A stretch of DNA of 64,000 nucleotides from NCBI RefSeq assembly GCF_048771995.1, contig NC_133030.1, positions 38,462,501-38,526,500 on the forward strand. The letters are read 5' to 3'. The number at the start of each line of letters is the position of its first letter. Positions within the stretch are counted from its first letter, which is position 1. Positions 49,100-61,500 of this stretch are shown here, in pieces. The DNA comes from Taeniopygia guttata. Its lineage: Eukaryota > Chordata > Aves > Passeriformes > Estrildidae. The position numbers and the translations under genes are program-made. Under the pieces are notes generated by a model. The model did not search any database. It saw nothing but the letters and a program-made list of their open reading frames with translations, and had not been told where the DNA came from.

Positions 49100-49269
49100 G
49101 AATCTTCCAATTCCTAGGTGCAATTCCTAGTTTTCACCCTTCCTTATTGTATCCTTTCTCCGAAAGGTTTCTTTTTCTGGCCAGTCACCTCCTCACTGGT
49201 GAAGAGAAAATGGCTACTTCTTGTCTCGAGTTTTAGAAGATTAAAAAAAAAAAAAAAATTGAATTTTCC
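49100..49269 (+). repeat. possible small A-tailed retrocopy
   Basis: A run of 16 A (49,243-49,258) ends a segment of about 140 bp. The segment is flanked by near-identical 9-mers, 'gaatcttcc' (49,100-49,108) and 'gaattttcc' (49,261-49,269), which could be a target-site duplication. The insert resembles no transcript I recognise, and the match of short AT-rich flanks may be chance. Confidence 0.25.
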
Positions 49270-52200
49270 TCTGAACCTGTTTTTGAATGAGGATGACTGA
49301 AACTGTGCATAGTATTGCAAGGAATGTCATTAACAGTGTATCATGTAATCTTAATGTTTGCTGATATCTACTAGAAATTACTACCCAACACAATTGTGTG
49401 ATTGAACCCAACCTTTGCTTAGTTGCAGCTGCCACTTTAGGTACCTTTGGCCTGCTGTTGTCCTAGATACTTTCCAGGTAATGACTCCATACTACACAGT
49501 GCAGGTGGTTTAATGTACATTCACACACATATAGTACCTGTACATAACAGCACGTACGTTTTATTAGTGCGTTCCAATGCAGGATTTTTCCATTATTCTA
49601 CGACTTTGTCCTTTTTGTTTCTGAATATAATCTTTTTTCTGTTTTTCCAGTTGTCGCTGTAGTTGCCATCACCAGGTGCCTTACTAAAGTCTAGATTGGT
49701 AAAACCAACAGATGGTGGTTCTGTCTTTGCTTCTAGAAAAGAAAAAGTAGAAAAAGCTGAATCAGTATAATAAAATTTGTGATACACCTGCCTTTATCCT
49801 GTTTTATTTTATTAGCACATGTCTAAATGTTCTGAGAAAATTTGTGATATGACCTTGCATGTGCTGTTAACAAGTGAACCTTTGAACTTTTTCTGATGGG
49901 GATAAATATGAAGAGCAGTAAGGAGGAGGAGGAGAAAGCAAGCAGACTGGCTTGAATCACAGGACTTTTTAACCAGGTTCATGTGTAGTTGTGTGTGCAC
50001 TCTGAGCTTGAAATATTTCAAGTGCAGGTTGTTCAGTATTTGAAGTGCATGTTGTGTGCTAATATTTGTTAAACTAGTGGCTTTTTTTCTTCACCTACAG
50101 AACTACTTCTATAAAGTTTTTCCTAGGAAAAAAAGTACCTTGTCCTTTCTGCTGTTAAACAAAAAAGCAAAACAATGGATTTTGCAGAGTGAATTCTCCC
50201 CTATATTGGCATGCTTTTTATGTTTGATTATTTATTTCCTTCATGGTGTTCACAAACTTACAAAGGAACTAAGCACGCCCGAAAATATTAAAATGCAGCT
50301 TTACCTCAGCTGTTTCTTCTCTGCCGAGTTAGTCCTCCCCAACTGAGTTGTATGCTCATTCATCTCTGTATTTTTATCAAAAACTGGAAGTGGGAATTAC
50401 AATTAGATGTTTTTCTCAATTAGAATTTTTAACGTTAAGGTCTAGTGTAAGCATTATTGGTGTTCATACACATGAAAAGCAGCAGGCTTGCCAGCTGTAT
50501 CATAAATTATTTTTGTTTTCAGTTTAACTTAATGAATTTGGAAATGCAAAATGACAGAAATTGCAGAAAATTTCAGGTCAGGAAAGGGCATGAAGATTCC
50601 TAGAGGAAAAGGATCTTGCTGAAGGAAGCCTTCTAATATCTTAGATAGGATGAACTGCTTCAATAACCTTAAAGCTGCAACTGATGCATTTTATGCATTA
50701 ATATAAAGCCTAAATCACAGTAGTCTTGGCTTTCCATTGTCTCACTGTGTAAACAAGCCCAGTGTAAATATTTAAAAAAAATATTTGTCAATTGAAGAAT
50801 TATTATTAGTGTTACTATTATCATTAAATAATAGCAAGTTATTTTTGACCCTTGTCATAATTTAGTAATTCCTTCTTCAGTAGGAAGCCTGCCTATGGGG
50901 AAACTGTAGCTATTCCATATAGTGACAATTAATAACCTTATTATTTGTTTTTACAATGGAATTGATGAGTGTTAAAACTTTACCCACCTGCTTTAGAGCT
51001 CTTTGTGGACACTTTGAGATGTGTTCGATGTCTGATTTAGGATGTATTTTTTTCACCTCTTTTAGAGAGAGTATAATTGTTCAGGTTTTTATTCTCCATA
51101 ACATATCAAGAACAGCAAATATCCTGAATGAATTTTTGCAACTGGAAAGTCAGAGCCTTATCTTGAAGAAAATAAATCCTAACTAGAGAGATCTTGTAAA
51201 CACTATAGTAAATTAACTGTTTAGTGATAATTTTTTGGCATGCCATTGTTGAAATCTAAAAAATTTTCACTATTTAGATTCTTTGGACAATGGTCAATAG
51301 TTTGATTGTTCAAGGTCTGATTTTTTTTTTTGTATGAATGGAGTTTCCATCTGTATTGCTAAATTAAATCTGAAAAACAGTGTTTTAAAACATTCTGCCT
51401 TGTAATCCTGTTTGCAGAAAACACTAGTTGCTTCCAAAGAAGTTTGTGAATTATCGTTTCCATTTTCCTTTATACCGAGATGATTGTAAGATGCTTTTTA
51501 CTTTAAATTAATCTGAAAACTTTCTCAGTATTTTAGCAAGAAAAATCCACTAGCATCTTGATGAATTCTCACATATTTACTCTGGCTTTCTAGAGGACGA
51601 AGCAGTGCATTTGCCATCTATTTTTCTATGATTAAATTTGCTTTTCAACATTATAATGTCGAAACTGTATGAAGTTTTATGTTAAATCTACTATGGAAAT
51701 AGTGTGAGGAACCATAGAACCCATGTGTGTTGATCTCAGTTTTAGTAAGACTATGGTAAACATGTGAGCAGTGGGAGATCAACTTAAATTTTTATTCAGC
51801 TGTTCTTGTGTAAATTCAGTGGTTAATTTAGTAAAATACTGTCTACTTCAGACTGGAATGTGCGGTGGAATTTTTTTTCTCCTGAGGAATATAGGAGATA
51901 TCAGAATCTGTATTTTCAGATTTTGTCTGTTCAAATTTAACATTCTTAATATGCATATTTAGAGCCTTCTTAAGCCTTTAAACTGGAATTCTCAAATGGC
52001 AGTAGGCATGAAGGGAAGGAAGAGCATGTTAGGGACAATGACCATCTGCATTATTCATATATCATACAGTTTCTGGAGAGCTAGCTATGAATTAGAGATT
52101 ACAAATAGTTTTATGAAGACTATAAAATGAATGCTGTTCACGGTGCGTGGTTTTATGAATTATTTTACTAGTCCTGAAAATATTGACTTTGCCCTCCATG

Positions 52201-55200
52201 ACCCTAGGGCTGACTGCATATGAAGCAGGCAGAAAATTTCCTTTGCATCAAAAGTAGAAGTGAAGTCTTTTAGAGGTAGAGAAGTAGCTGCATTTCTTCT
52301 TTAATAAATAAATAATTAATGGTAGTTCTGATGGGGTGGGAATGAGAAAAAAAAGCCTGTCTTGAACAGAAGGCTTGCTAAAGGAAGCGGCCCATCCATA
52401 AAGGGCCTTGATAGGATTTTGGCAATTTTTAGTTTTCTAGATTATTTTTAAAAGTTTATATTTAAGACATCGTACTCTCAAGACTCATATCTGCCTGAAG
52501 TCTTAGCCTAGTTTCTCTCTAGATGAGAAGTGCTGCTTAGCTGGCCATAGTACCTGTAGTCAAGAGGGTTAAGCTTCAGTATTCCTTACATCTATATCTT
52601 TAAATGTTCTTTGTAATAATATTTCTGGTTTTGAAATCAAGACTTGCATTACCATGCTAGAGTATATGCTTTTGTGTTTGCCTTGTCTTATGTTAAGAGG
52701 ACTTTAGCTAATCTTTTGCAACATGTATTTTGGTGATTGAAGTACTGCAAAATAAAGCAATATTGCAAGTAAATGCAATGCAAGGCAAGTTTGGAATTCT
52801 CACAGTTAAAATGCTTTCCTGCCAAAAAAGGTTTGGCTTTAACCTCTGTTATGGTATGAAGAGCAGTTGTCTTTGGCAAGAAGCAAGTGATGAAACCCAT
52901 GCTGAAAGCTCAACGTAAGTGCAGCAATCAATTATACAAAGCCCCACAGATCTCTAGGAAAACTAGGGATTTCAACTTTATGGTCTTGGGCTTGTGTTTT
53001 AATTGCATGAAAACAGTGATATATGAACAATGAGCATTTTGTTAGGCTTAAGTAACAAAACTTTTGTGCTGGTTCTTGTCTTCTTTAACTTGGTGTCTAT
53101 TAGTCCATTTTTATGATGATGTAGGAGAAGCATACAAAATTGATTTTGGCTGTGCCTAGATTGGTACTTGCTGCATGGAGTATGACGTGACTGCTACATT
53201 GTGGGATGAAGGTGTATTGGGAAGAATGATAGAACTAAAAATACCTCTGCCAAAATCTAGGAATTTTAAAATGGTTCTCCTTACTCAGGTGCTGTTTAAC
53301 TAAATTAATAATTTAATGTTTAACAGTTTATTGTTTCATTAGAGATGTTTTAAAAGTTAATTTTACACAGAAAAAATGATGGTAGTCATTGTCTTGATTA
53401 GCAAATCTAAAAGTTCCATTTTATGTCTGATGGATCAGAAAAAAATGCAGTTTTCTCATAGTAGGGAACAGGAATTAAAGAAAAGCTTTCACTGAGTCTT
53501 ACTTTTATTAGAATAAGACCCATGTTTTTTTCCCAGAGTCAGTTGGTCTTTTGGCAAAACCAGGTATTTTGCACGGAACACCTTTTTGTTCAGAACAAGT
53601 TCTCCACTTAAGAAATCTAGACTTCAGGAAAGTATGGAAGTCTAAAATGAGGAAAGAGCATGTTGTTTTTTCTTAAAGCGTCAAAATTTTAGTTTTAGAT
53701 TTCAGAAGTATTTTTTGTAAAGGTCATGTAGATAGAGTTGTTTGTGTGAGGATTTTTATGCCCTCACACACCCTAAAAGAAAGGAAAATAATGAGAGAGG
53801 TATTTTAATAAATGTTGTACAGGGGAGATACAAAATTCATAATTATACATAATGAGAAATAGATGATAAACTTATTGTTGTAGCTGCCTTGTGAAATTGT
53901 AGTTTAATGTTTATGGAATAGTCTTGCAGTGTCATCTCTTCTACTGTGCCTTTAGACCAGTGTGCAAAGGACTTCAGGGTTGGGGTTTTCTCTTTCCCTT
54001 TTCTCTTTATTCTTTCATTCTTTATGCTTCATTAAGTTCTTTAGAAAAAATTCTCACTTTCCAAGTTGGGGATTAAACTGTTTACAGGTAGAGTTCATCT
54101 AAGGAATCTTTCTGCGTTTCTGTGTGCATAATATCAAATCTGATATGGCAGTCCCTTGCAACCTGTCTTCTAAAAGCAGGACAATTATTAGAAAAGAGCA
54201 TTCTCCACTCCTATTTTGTGTCTGTGTCTGATATTTCATACAATTTCCAGGCATTCTGCACAGATAATATTGGTAATTTTCTTAAAATTTCTGTAGAGAC
54301 CTAGTTTGTTACTCCTTTTATCTGACTGCTTTCCAAGAGACACACAGGGCCTTTTTATATCATGTTGATCTTAAATATACAGTCTTGAGTATATCTTGCT
54401 TCATTTATTCTGCGTTGGTGGAGATGGGCACTGAACACCTTGGGGAAAAAAAAATGAATTATTTTTCCTTTCTTTACTGCCATTTATATATCGAAAATGA
54501 TCTTTCATTTAACATTTGACAAAGATGTTTTCACTGAGTTTTATGCATTGTTTAGCTTCAGCTTGGCCCTTCCAGCTGTTGCTCATCTGAACTGGATGCT
54601 ACCTAAATAAATACTTTTAGTGTAATTTATATTTTCATCAGTATTCAGAGATGAATTATGGTATCTGATACAATACAATTCTTGTAAACATCCAGGGCTG
54701 GTTTATCAGTTCCACTGATAAAATTCGTTCTCAGTGGAAAAAAAAAATAAAACCAGGAAAATTCCATATCAAACGTACCATCTTTGATTGAATGCAAACC
54801 TCCTTTTGGCTAAAATCCTGTGCCTGTAACAAAGCATTCATGCTTAGTATGAGTGCCTGCAACTTTTAAGACTTGATTGCTTGTTAGTCATTCTCCATCA
54901 TCATGTTTCTTATATTGTTGCAATATAAAGATTATTTAGTATCTTTAGGTATATGCAGAAGACACCAACTTTGTTTTGGTGAAGGGCAACAGAGTTTTAT
55001 CCTGACAATTTCTAAAGAGGTGTGGTTCAGATGTGGTTGGTGTGAGCAGTGCTGAAAGACTCTAAACAAGTCACAGCGCTCTAAACAAGTGGTGTCTTTA
55101 CTTCTGTTCCTGTGGTCTTTCAGTTACTGATATATTGGTTAATCCTGTTCCTAATGTAATACAGCAGGGATCAAAACTTATAGAAGTTGAGTGCTTTTTA

Positions 55201-55410
55201 TCTAATACATAATTACTTTATAGTCACGTACTTTGTAATTTCTAAAGTACATTTAATTTTTATTTTTATTTAATTTAATATTTATTTTTGCTGTAGAGGA
55301 ATTTTAATGTCTGATAGATGTATGATATAGTTGTGTTTACTGAATGATTGAAATATGAGTTGGTTAAAATGTTGCTTGACTATTACTTAAATAACTCTGT
55401 TTTATTGTAG

Positions 55411-55558
55411 CCGAAAAAGAAAACTAAGACATTCAATCCTCCAATCCGTAGAAACTGGGAAAGTAATTACTTTGGGATGCCCCTACAGGATTTGGTTACA
55501 CCTGAGAAACCAATACCTCTGTTTGTTGAAAAATGTGTGCAATTCATTGAAGATACAG
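55411..55558 (+). CDS. ARHGAP5: ARHGAP5 second coding exon, codons 1242-1290 (start of RhoGAP domain)
   Basis: This 148-bp exon lies between 'ttattgtag' and 'acag|gtaaga'. It enters in phase 0 and leaves in phase 1, splitting a glycine codon. It encodes the basic PKKKTK stretch, then [14 protein letters not shown] and CVQFIEDT, the N-terminal helix region of the RhoGAP domain (starting near residue 1262). In p190 proteins the basic stretch just before the GAP domain contributes to lipid and Rac/Rho binding. The residues expected next, with the catalytic arginine in a GLYRVSG-type loop, are not in this window, so the enzyme is catalytically incomplete as sequenced here only because the window ends. 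The first codon is proline (CCG), where I recall glutamine in mammals; it sits directly at the splice junction. Confidence 0.96.
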
Positions 55559-58500
55559 GTAAGATAGGAGGACTGTTAGAGAAAGGACTTTCCCATTTTG
55601 CATAATGAGTAATACCTCTCATTTTCTCTTTTAAAGTACTTTTAGAATTTTATCCTAGAAATAAATAATTGTGGGCTACGTGCATTTAAAAAGTAGAATG
55701 TGTTTTCTAAATTTTATGCTTAATATGTGATGATGGTTTTTTGACTTTATTTATACAAATACTTAATTACCTTTTGACAAATGTCTGAGGTTTAACATGT
55801 TCCCTGTAATTAAAAAAAATTACATCAGTATCTAGTGCCGAGTGACTTTTAACCCAATGGCAGTCCAGTCTTACATGTCTCACTGTTACCACTGTGTTTT
55901 ATTTCATGTATTTAAAAGCTCTGAAATCCACCTTTTCCAATTATAGAAAACAGGTGCTTGAAATGGCTTCTGATTTGGTATGATTAGTCTGCTTGCTTTT
56001 TTGATTTTGAAAGTAAACCTAGTTTTGCATTTTAACTTGTTGCAGAGACAGAAAAACTTATTTTCTAAATCCTGTGTAATTCTCCATGAAAAAATTTAAT
56101 CTATTGAAGATGTAATGTCCCAGTTTAATGTAAAATATTAACATATATATATATGTTTACACTAAAGTGAAATTTCACAGTTTGGTTTTCTCTCTCCTTT
56201 CTCCCTGGCTTTCTGGTTGTGTTTGTCCCTGCTTTCAGCCTATATACTGTGTGACCATGAGGCAAGTAGGATGATTTTGCTGGTCAAACAGAAGACTACC
56301 GTTAAGAGTGGGAATTTGAGGTTTGGGAGTGATCTGTGATTGGGTTTTGTTTGGGGTTTTTGGGGGATTTTTTTGGTTTGTTTTAAAGATTGTGAACACT
56401 AGTTTTTACCTAGTGTGTAGATCCTGCTTGATCTGAAGTTTTATAAATGCTGTATTGCTGTATTTCAAGTGAGGGTGTGACTGAACTGAAACATGTTCAG
56501 GGCCATCTTTTGATGTATGTCTGCAAAGGGAATATTGTTTAGTGCAAAGTAATACAGCATCTTTTTTTCTAAATTTGCTTAGATCTTTAATAAAATTTTG
56601 GCTGTTAGATGAGAGTAGCAGTTTTAGCAAGAATAAAGCTAATGGGTTTTCTTCCTTATAGTAAAATTCAGTTTTGCTGCCATCTGTAAGAATAGTGTTT
56701 CCAAAATAACTACCAGAGGTGGTAAGCCTCATAGCTGTTTTTGAAGACTTACATGCTGCATTATTGCAATACAGAAATTAGGTGAAATCTCAGGCACTGA
56801 TCTTTTGGAGTTAGAGATATTAGTGCAGATCTGTCTTTAACCCTTACTTTCTATGTATTAAAGGTAAGAGCTGTATGTTCTGCCCTCTTGCTTTTGCTTT
56901 GTCCACCTCACCCAGTTAAAAATGGGAAAGGATGAAGAAGGGCAAGGAGTGATAGAGTGGTGTAGGCAGTTTAATAGATATATGTTGTGTTTGCTGTTTT
57001 CTGTAGCAAAAAAACCCCAACCCAAAACAAAACGGCATCATTTATAGGTGAGTCACTGTCACCGGTTTTCTTTAAAAGTGACTACCTACAGCTACTATGC
57101 ATAGCTATATATAAAACAGATATTGACTGGTATTGAAGACCAATTTCAGGAGTCTGTGGAATCTAGCAATAACTTAATTTGAGCATGTTCTACTTTTTAA
57201 GAATACTTTCAAACAACGAATTTATATGTCCAGTTCTAGAAGTTTTATTTGCTTAAAAGTATTGTTATCTTTGTGCTGAACTTTCAAAAAAAGTATTTTT
57301 CCCAAATGGTTTTCACTAGCTTGTGGGGTGAGAGAGAGAACTATAGTAGTGTGGGAACATTGTTGTCTTTTTTCCTCATAATCATCAAACCATGCAGCCA
57401 TCCTAAAGGTTTTGCACATCTCTTCTCATGACCTGTCTTGGGAAAATAAGATGTTGGGTTACACTGCTATGTATTTAAAATGTAGGGTCACCTCAAAAGG
57501 GGTGACTCAGAAGGCACAACTTTTCTGTTAGGTACGTCTATGTTAGTTCATCCTGGAATGCTACTGTACACCTGGAGAATTTTAATTCTGGCCATGAATG
57601 TGAGCTGGGCAAACACTGTACATCTGTATAGTTCATGACTATGAAGATGCTAGTTGTCTTCCTAGTTTTGTTAAGCACTTAGAACAAAACCTCTGCTTTT
57701 GATCTGTATTACAGTTTTCTTTCTCCTACTCTGGATTCTGTCTAAGTAGCTTTGGTGTTGTTTTCAGCTTCTATACTTGGCTGGGGTATTTTTATTTCTA
57801 ATGTATATTATATTTATATTGAATTAATATGCTGTAGGTATTTGAGTTTCAAGCAGGGTTCTGATAGAATATATTTGTTGCCTTTGAGAGAAAAGAATGT
57901 TCACTTGCATTGCCTTCAAATCCTGTACTGAGATAGACTCACATCATTGACTTAGGGACTGAGAAAATTCCACAAAAACAGTTTTGGAGATTATTAGTCT
58001 GCACAAGGCAAGTCAGGACCTATTGGCTCCAGGCTGGAGTTCAGAATGATACCATTCCTGTATGATAAAGCTGCTTGGCCCTGGGGAGTCATTCAGTACT
58101 CATCTGTACATAGCAAGTCAGTCTGCTGCCAGTTTGAACTGCGCTGAATACCAGTGTTTATTATCATTGTCTTCTTAATCAAGAAGTGCAGTCTTTTCCA
58201 ACTCAGCTACTCTGTATAGCTCTCTTACAGAGGATATAATTGTTTAGCGTTTCCTCTTCAGGTACTTTCATGGTGTTCAGCTCCCTCCTATGTAATTTGG
58301 ATTGTGGCTGAATTTGTGATTAATCTCGATTTGAAGGGCTAATCTTAATTTTTCATGTTTTTTGTTTCTGTCTCATGAAATTATACAAGGCAATGCTTTG
58401 TACCCTCTCATCTAAATTTTGACTGAGGCTAGAAAGTACATGGTGTGAAAAACCGTTTTCTCTATTTCAGATGCCTAGATGTAGTAGATAGTACCTTAAA

Positions 58501-61500
58501 GTGTCTTTGAAGTTTCTTGCTCCACCATAGACCTTAAAGAATTGAGCACATGCAGAAAATACCATCAGATTTTTGTTTTACCATAATATTCTGGAATATC
58601 CTCACAAAAAAAAAAAAGTCTATCTGTAGAAGAGGGACAGTTTGGAAAAACCAAAGAAAATTCAGGAGCTTAAATTTCTAACCTTTTATAAATCAACAGA
58701 TTTTTTTTTTTCTGAAGAAACCATATTGTTCTTATCAAGGTCAAGGGTGATCTGGTAAAGATAAGGGATCTTAAATCTGTGCCTATAGCTGAAGGTTATT
58801 GTCTCTGTGCTCCTCTTTAGTATTTTTCAGCAAAAAGCTTTAATCCAAACTGGTTTAGCTTTATGGAGCCAATCACTTAGTTCTTGAAACAGAGCTTGAA
58901 TCCCCTTGTAATCTTTTTGATAGTATTGGAAGCAGAAACTGGGGGGCAATTAATTCAGGTTAATACCTGAGTAGATCTGAAGCTGGGAAGCTGTGAATGT
59001 GTTTCAACCTCCATTTCACAGCTGCCTGCACTGTCACTGGTACTGAGAGTACGAAGCAGCAATAGCACATATACTTGGTTTTGTTGGAACATATTGATTA
59101 AAAACAAATCACAATACCATGTGAGAACATCTTAAATTTTATACTACTGTCACTTCTGGATAAGAAAGGAGGAAAAATTTGTAAATATTGTAAACAAGCT
59201 TTGCTTCTGTGTTTCTACATTGTCCACGATTATAAGAAAGCCTTTTTTCTATCCAAGCCTTTAATTTTTTAATTCATTTTAATTATAGCAGGATGAGTAA
59301 TATTTTGGTTGGTTGTCAGAGCTCTTTCTTGGTTCACTGAACAAGATGATCAAAAGATTTTTTTTTTCCTTTCAGGTAAGTAACTTGCCAGTGGTGAATT
59401 ACCAAGTTTTCCACTAAACATCTTGGTATAAATATATAATGTTTTCCAAAAATCTGATTTTTGGTAAAGGTATTGTGGTCTTATCTGTAACCTTTTACAG
59501 ACAGTATGAGCACTTTCCTGTCACTAGTGACATGTATGATATTTGTGTGCTTTTACCTCTGTCACATCCTTTGCAAATCAGTTTGTAACTTGCCCAAGCG
59601 GGCAGCTATTTCAGTTGCCTGTCAGTGGTAGCTATTTTTGTTTATGAGCTTCCAAAAGAATATTTTGATGATACAGTTGTTCTGGTCTGTTTTTTTTGCT
59701 TTCTCCTGATGGACTGAAGAGAACTTAATTTTGTTGCATCATTTGAAATGAACTTTTAAAGTGTATTTTTTTTTGTAAACTAGGTTTATGGAAATGTATT
59801 TAGCAGGGAAAGTAGAGTTTTGATTTTTAAGAAAATTGTAGGGGTTATTTTTGTATACAAGTAATGGTGCTATGCTAAGATATGCTAGAAAAAAAGATTA
59901 CCTGCTATTTTTAAATAAGAAAATCCAGTGTAGACCATTACCTTTTTAGAACAACTCATTTTTTCAAAATACAGGTAGCAGAATTGAGATACTTTTAAAA
60001 GTATGCTGTATGAATTGCTTGGGTTCTGTATTTCTCGAAGAGTTATAGTTATCATGAGGAGAATAAGGTAGATATTCAGTGCTCTGACAGAGGAACAGAT
60101 TTCTGAAGGGTAATTTAATGTCTTCAACAAAATATTGATATGGTTTGAATTTTGTATTGCAGTATAGTGGAAAATACCGACTGTCAGACTGTAAGTGTGA
60201 AAAGTGTACATATTTATGCCAACTTTGTAGCTTGAGTGTTTCGTTGGTAGTGTTTTTATGCTGTCACACCTCAGATTTAGTGATGAACTGCTCCATGGAC
60301 TATTTGTGTAGTAGTCAACTCCTATTGTTGATTTTTAAGTTTTCCCAAACTTAAAATAATTCAGGCAAGATGACTTATGCTGATACTATTAGCATATCAG
60401 ATTTTAAAAAATATTTTAGTAATTTTTTGCATTTTGTGTTTACTTTTTGTATTCCTTCATGCATTGGTGAAAAGTTTGGTATAGATTACATTTCATTCTG
60501 TTTTACCAAGGAAGGAGACATCAAATTAACATTACAAATACTAGCAGTTTTGCTGTTGAGTACACATAGTTCTTGATGATATTCAACTTTAATATCAGTA
60601 TTTTAATGGCTTTTTTCTTCTCTGAGCTTTCAAATGTTGTAAATTTTTTTTTTATAATATTGCTATCCATGTACTTCATTGACCAAATTATGAATTTTAG
60701 ATTCCATACTTCATAGAAAACTGGTTACATTAATAGTTTTAATTGTAAATTAAATAATTTAGCAAAGAGAACCTTATTATAATAATTTGTGTTTTAATAA
60801 TTTAGTTACTCAGTTTGTGAGACAAGGAATGAAATAAAGACAGAGGAAGGAATTTGACAGAGCTAAATGTCAGTATCTCACGTGGTTCCTATGGAGAGCT
60901 GTAAGAGAAATAAAAAATTGTGTACTTGGTATATGTACAATAATTACTGATTTTGATATTGAGACCATTTTTGTAATGCTGGGAAATTTACAGTTTTGGA
61001 GGTAATTCAAGTAAAAGAATATTGCCTTATTTGAATTTCCTTCAAACCTAGCTTACACAATGATCTTTTATGCTAAATCTGCTGTGAGGCTAGATTTTTA
61101 CTCTGACCGTATAGCTAAGGCAAAGTTTGTCTCCAGAGAATGAGGTTTGGTAGAAATAGGCAAAGAAAATGAGTCAGCAGTGCTTGTTGTGGTAAAAAAG
61201 TCAGGTACATCATTGAAATATATTCCTAGTGGCTTGAAAATCCAGAAATTCTAGATTGATTACCTCCCCTTTTATATGAGGGGCTTGGGAGAGCTGAAGA
61301 GTTTTAGAAACCTGTTGTGTTGCACAGAGAAAACAGAACCAGACACCCCCTTGGCCTGCTGTATGAGTTTCTGTCACTTTTCATTTTGGGCACTTGTTGG
61401 GTGCCTCTGAATCAGTGGAGTTCACTGTTCTGAAAACCTGTATCAGCAACATTGGTAAATGTGCTGCTGTGTAGTATTAGAGCTGGTAAGTTAAGAGTCA

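Larger units (their letters stand above)
46061..55410 (+). other. ARHGAP5 intron after the large exon
   Basis: A 9.35-kb intron runs from GTAAGT at 46,061 to TTATTGTAG at 55,410. It contains a small CR1 terminus, a possible A-tailed retrocopy near 49.1-49.3 kb, several T runs (for example 48,291-48,304) and no credible alternative exon that I could see. Confidence 0.9.

Noticed and set aside
56341..56366. G-quadruplex candidate in the last intron
   Set aside because: Only three closely spaced G runs. A fourth requires a long loop, so support is weak.
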